From: Verrucomicrobiales bacterium
GTDB taxonomy: Bacteria; Verrucomicrobiota; Verrucomicrobiia; Verrucomicrobiales; DEV007
DNA length: 6,623 nt
Reading direction: 5' to 3'
Assembly (NCBI GenBank): GCA_013911195.1
Contig: JACETS010000141.1
Coordinates: 1-6,623 of the forward strand
The translations under genes and the position numbers were made by a program. Below, piece by piece: positions 6,001-6,623 of the stretch (position 1 is the first letter of the stretch; each line of letters starts with the position of its first letter). A model generated the notes under the pieces. The model was not told the origin of the DNA and did no database searches. It was given only the letters and a program-made list of their open reading frames with translations.

Positions 6001-6623
6001 ATGACTCAAGACGGTGAAAAGCAGCAAAATCTAAAGTCCGAAGACAACTCTGAACCACATGGTGTTAATTGCTATTCTGATGGTGAAGGCAAGTTCATGG
6101 AGTGGTCGCAAAGCTTACGTGCGACTTTGTTCAATCCCCTACTAAAGGTTCTTTCTAAGCTTGGCTTTACAGCCACTCATATCAGCATTCTTTCATTAAT
6201 TACAGGTTTAGCATTTTGCCCATGCTTCATATTGATCGATCAGGCTTTTGCTTTTGTTTTACTTTTTATTCATTCATTACTTGATGGTCTAGATGGACCC
6301 CTTGCACGATACCGAGGCACTGCTTCCAATCGTGGATCCTTCACTGACACTATGGTCGATCAGATAGTTGTAACCATCACCGCGATAACGATGATATATA
6401 CTCAACATGCTGGAATATGGGAGGGTTCGCTTTACATATTTTTTTATGCTGTAGTGGTGGTTTTTGCCTTCGTCAGAAATGCACTTGATGCACCCTATTC
6501 TTGGCTTATTCGACCAAGATTCATTATATATATCTGGTATATTATTGAAATATACTGGTGGGAAGGTTCGCTTAATTGGGCGCTGTCGATAGCTGCCGGA
6601 ATTCTAGCGATAAAATCATTAAC
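6001..6623 (+). CDS. CDP-alcohol phosphatidyltransferase family protein, 3' truncated by window edge
   Basis: The reading frame from the ATG at 6001 stays open to the end of the window (207 whole codons), so the gene is partial. It encodes an integral membrane enzyme that transfers a phospho-alcohol group between CMP and an alcohol, as in phospholipid head-group synthesis. The full family signature is present: Asp95, Asp98-Gly99-x2-Ala102-Arg103, then eight residues to Gly112, x3, Asp116, x3, Asp120; these aspartates bind the divalent metals and the CDP moiety. Hydrophobic segments lie at about 61-79, 82-94, 122-133 and 144-158. The first ~45 residues are hydrophilic and rich in Gln, Asn, Glu and Asp, longer than the usual short lead-in. 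The acceptor alcohol (glycerol phosphate, inositol phosphate, serine, or other) cannot be told from the motif. It lies 20 bases after the metallophosphoesterase gene with no terminator between, so co-transcription is likely. Confidence 0.9.
   Translation, partial: MTQDGEKQQNLKSEDNSEPHGVNCYSDGEGKFMEWSQSLRATLFNPLLKVLSKLGFTATHISILSLITGLAFCPCFILIDQAFAFVLLFIHSLLDGLDGPLARYRGTASNRGSFTDTMVDQIVVTITAITMIYTQHAGIWEGSLYIFFYAVVVVFAFVRNALDAPYSWLIRPRFIIYIWYIIEIYWWEGSLNWALSIAAGILAIKSL

Noticed and set aside
1..6623. CRISPR arrays, insertion sequences, attachment sites or phage genes
   Set aside because: I looked for direct repeats with regular spacing, transposase or integrase motifs, and tRNA-end duplications and saw none; the gene content is chromosomal housekeeping.

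Overview
The window is an AT-rich bacterial stretch with every recognisable gene on the + strand, tightly packed, with no gene-free gap over about 150 bases. The best taxonomic guess from the sequence alone is a low-GC, probably marine, member of the Verrucomicrobiota (Opitutae-like). This rests on three things: the N-terminal architecture of the exported 750-residue protein (a small beta-rich module ending in a 'kGFLRI'-type strand, then an aspartate-rich calcium loop and a proline-rich linker), the style of the DsbD-alpha-like protein, and start sites without Shine-Dalgarno motifs. It is an inference from family resemblance and a Bacteroidota-like origin is not excluded.

Left part (1-2655): the 3' end of an apbE-like flavin transferase gene enters from the left. 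After a 49-base gap comes a long gene for an exported protein that carries a phosphohistidine-swivel-like region followed by a PPDK-type ATP-grasp domain, the order seen in glucan water dikinases. A short AT-rich hairpin with a T-tract closes this part.

Middle (2666-5064): a good sigma-70-like promoter precedes asnS (asparaginyl-tRNA synthetase, GTG start). Four bases after its stop begins a gene for a secreted stand-alone DsbD-alpha-like protein with a paired-cysteine motif but no membrane or thioredoxin domain. A tRNA-Thr(CGU) gene follows.

Right part (5073-6623): a well-formed promoter and a leader of roughly 100 bases containing an imperfect hairpin precede a calcineurin-like metallophosphoesterase resembling LpxH-type enzymes. 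Twenty bases later begins a CDP-alcohol phosphatidyltransferase gene that runs off the right end. The last two genes look like a two-gene membrane-lipid unit; their actual substrates cannot be read from the sequence.

Most of the window is ordinary housekeeping. The item most worth attention is the exported dikinase-like protein: its domains belong to ATP-dependent phosphotransferases, yet it carries an export signal and a calcium-loop segment typical of extracytoplasmic proteins.
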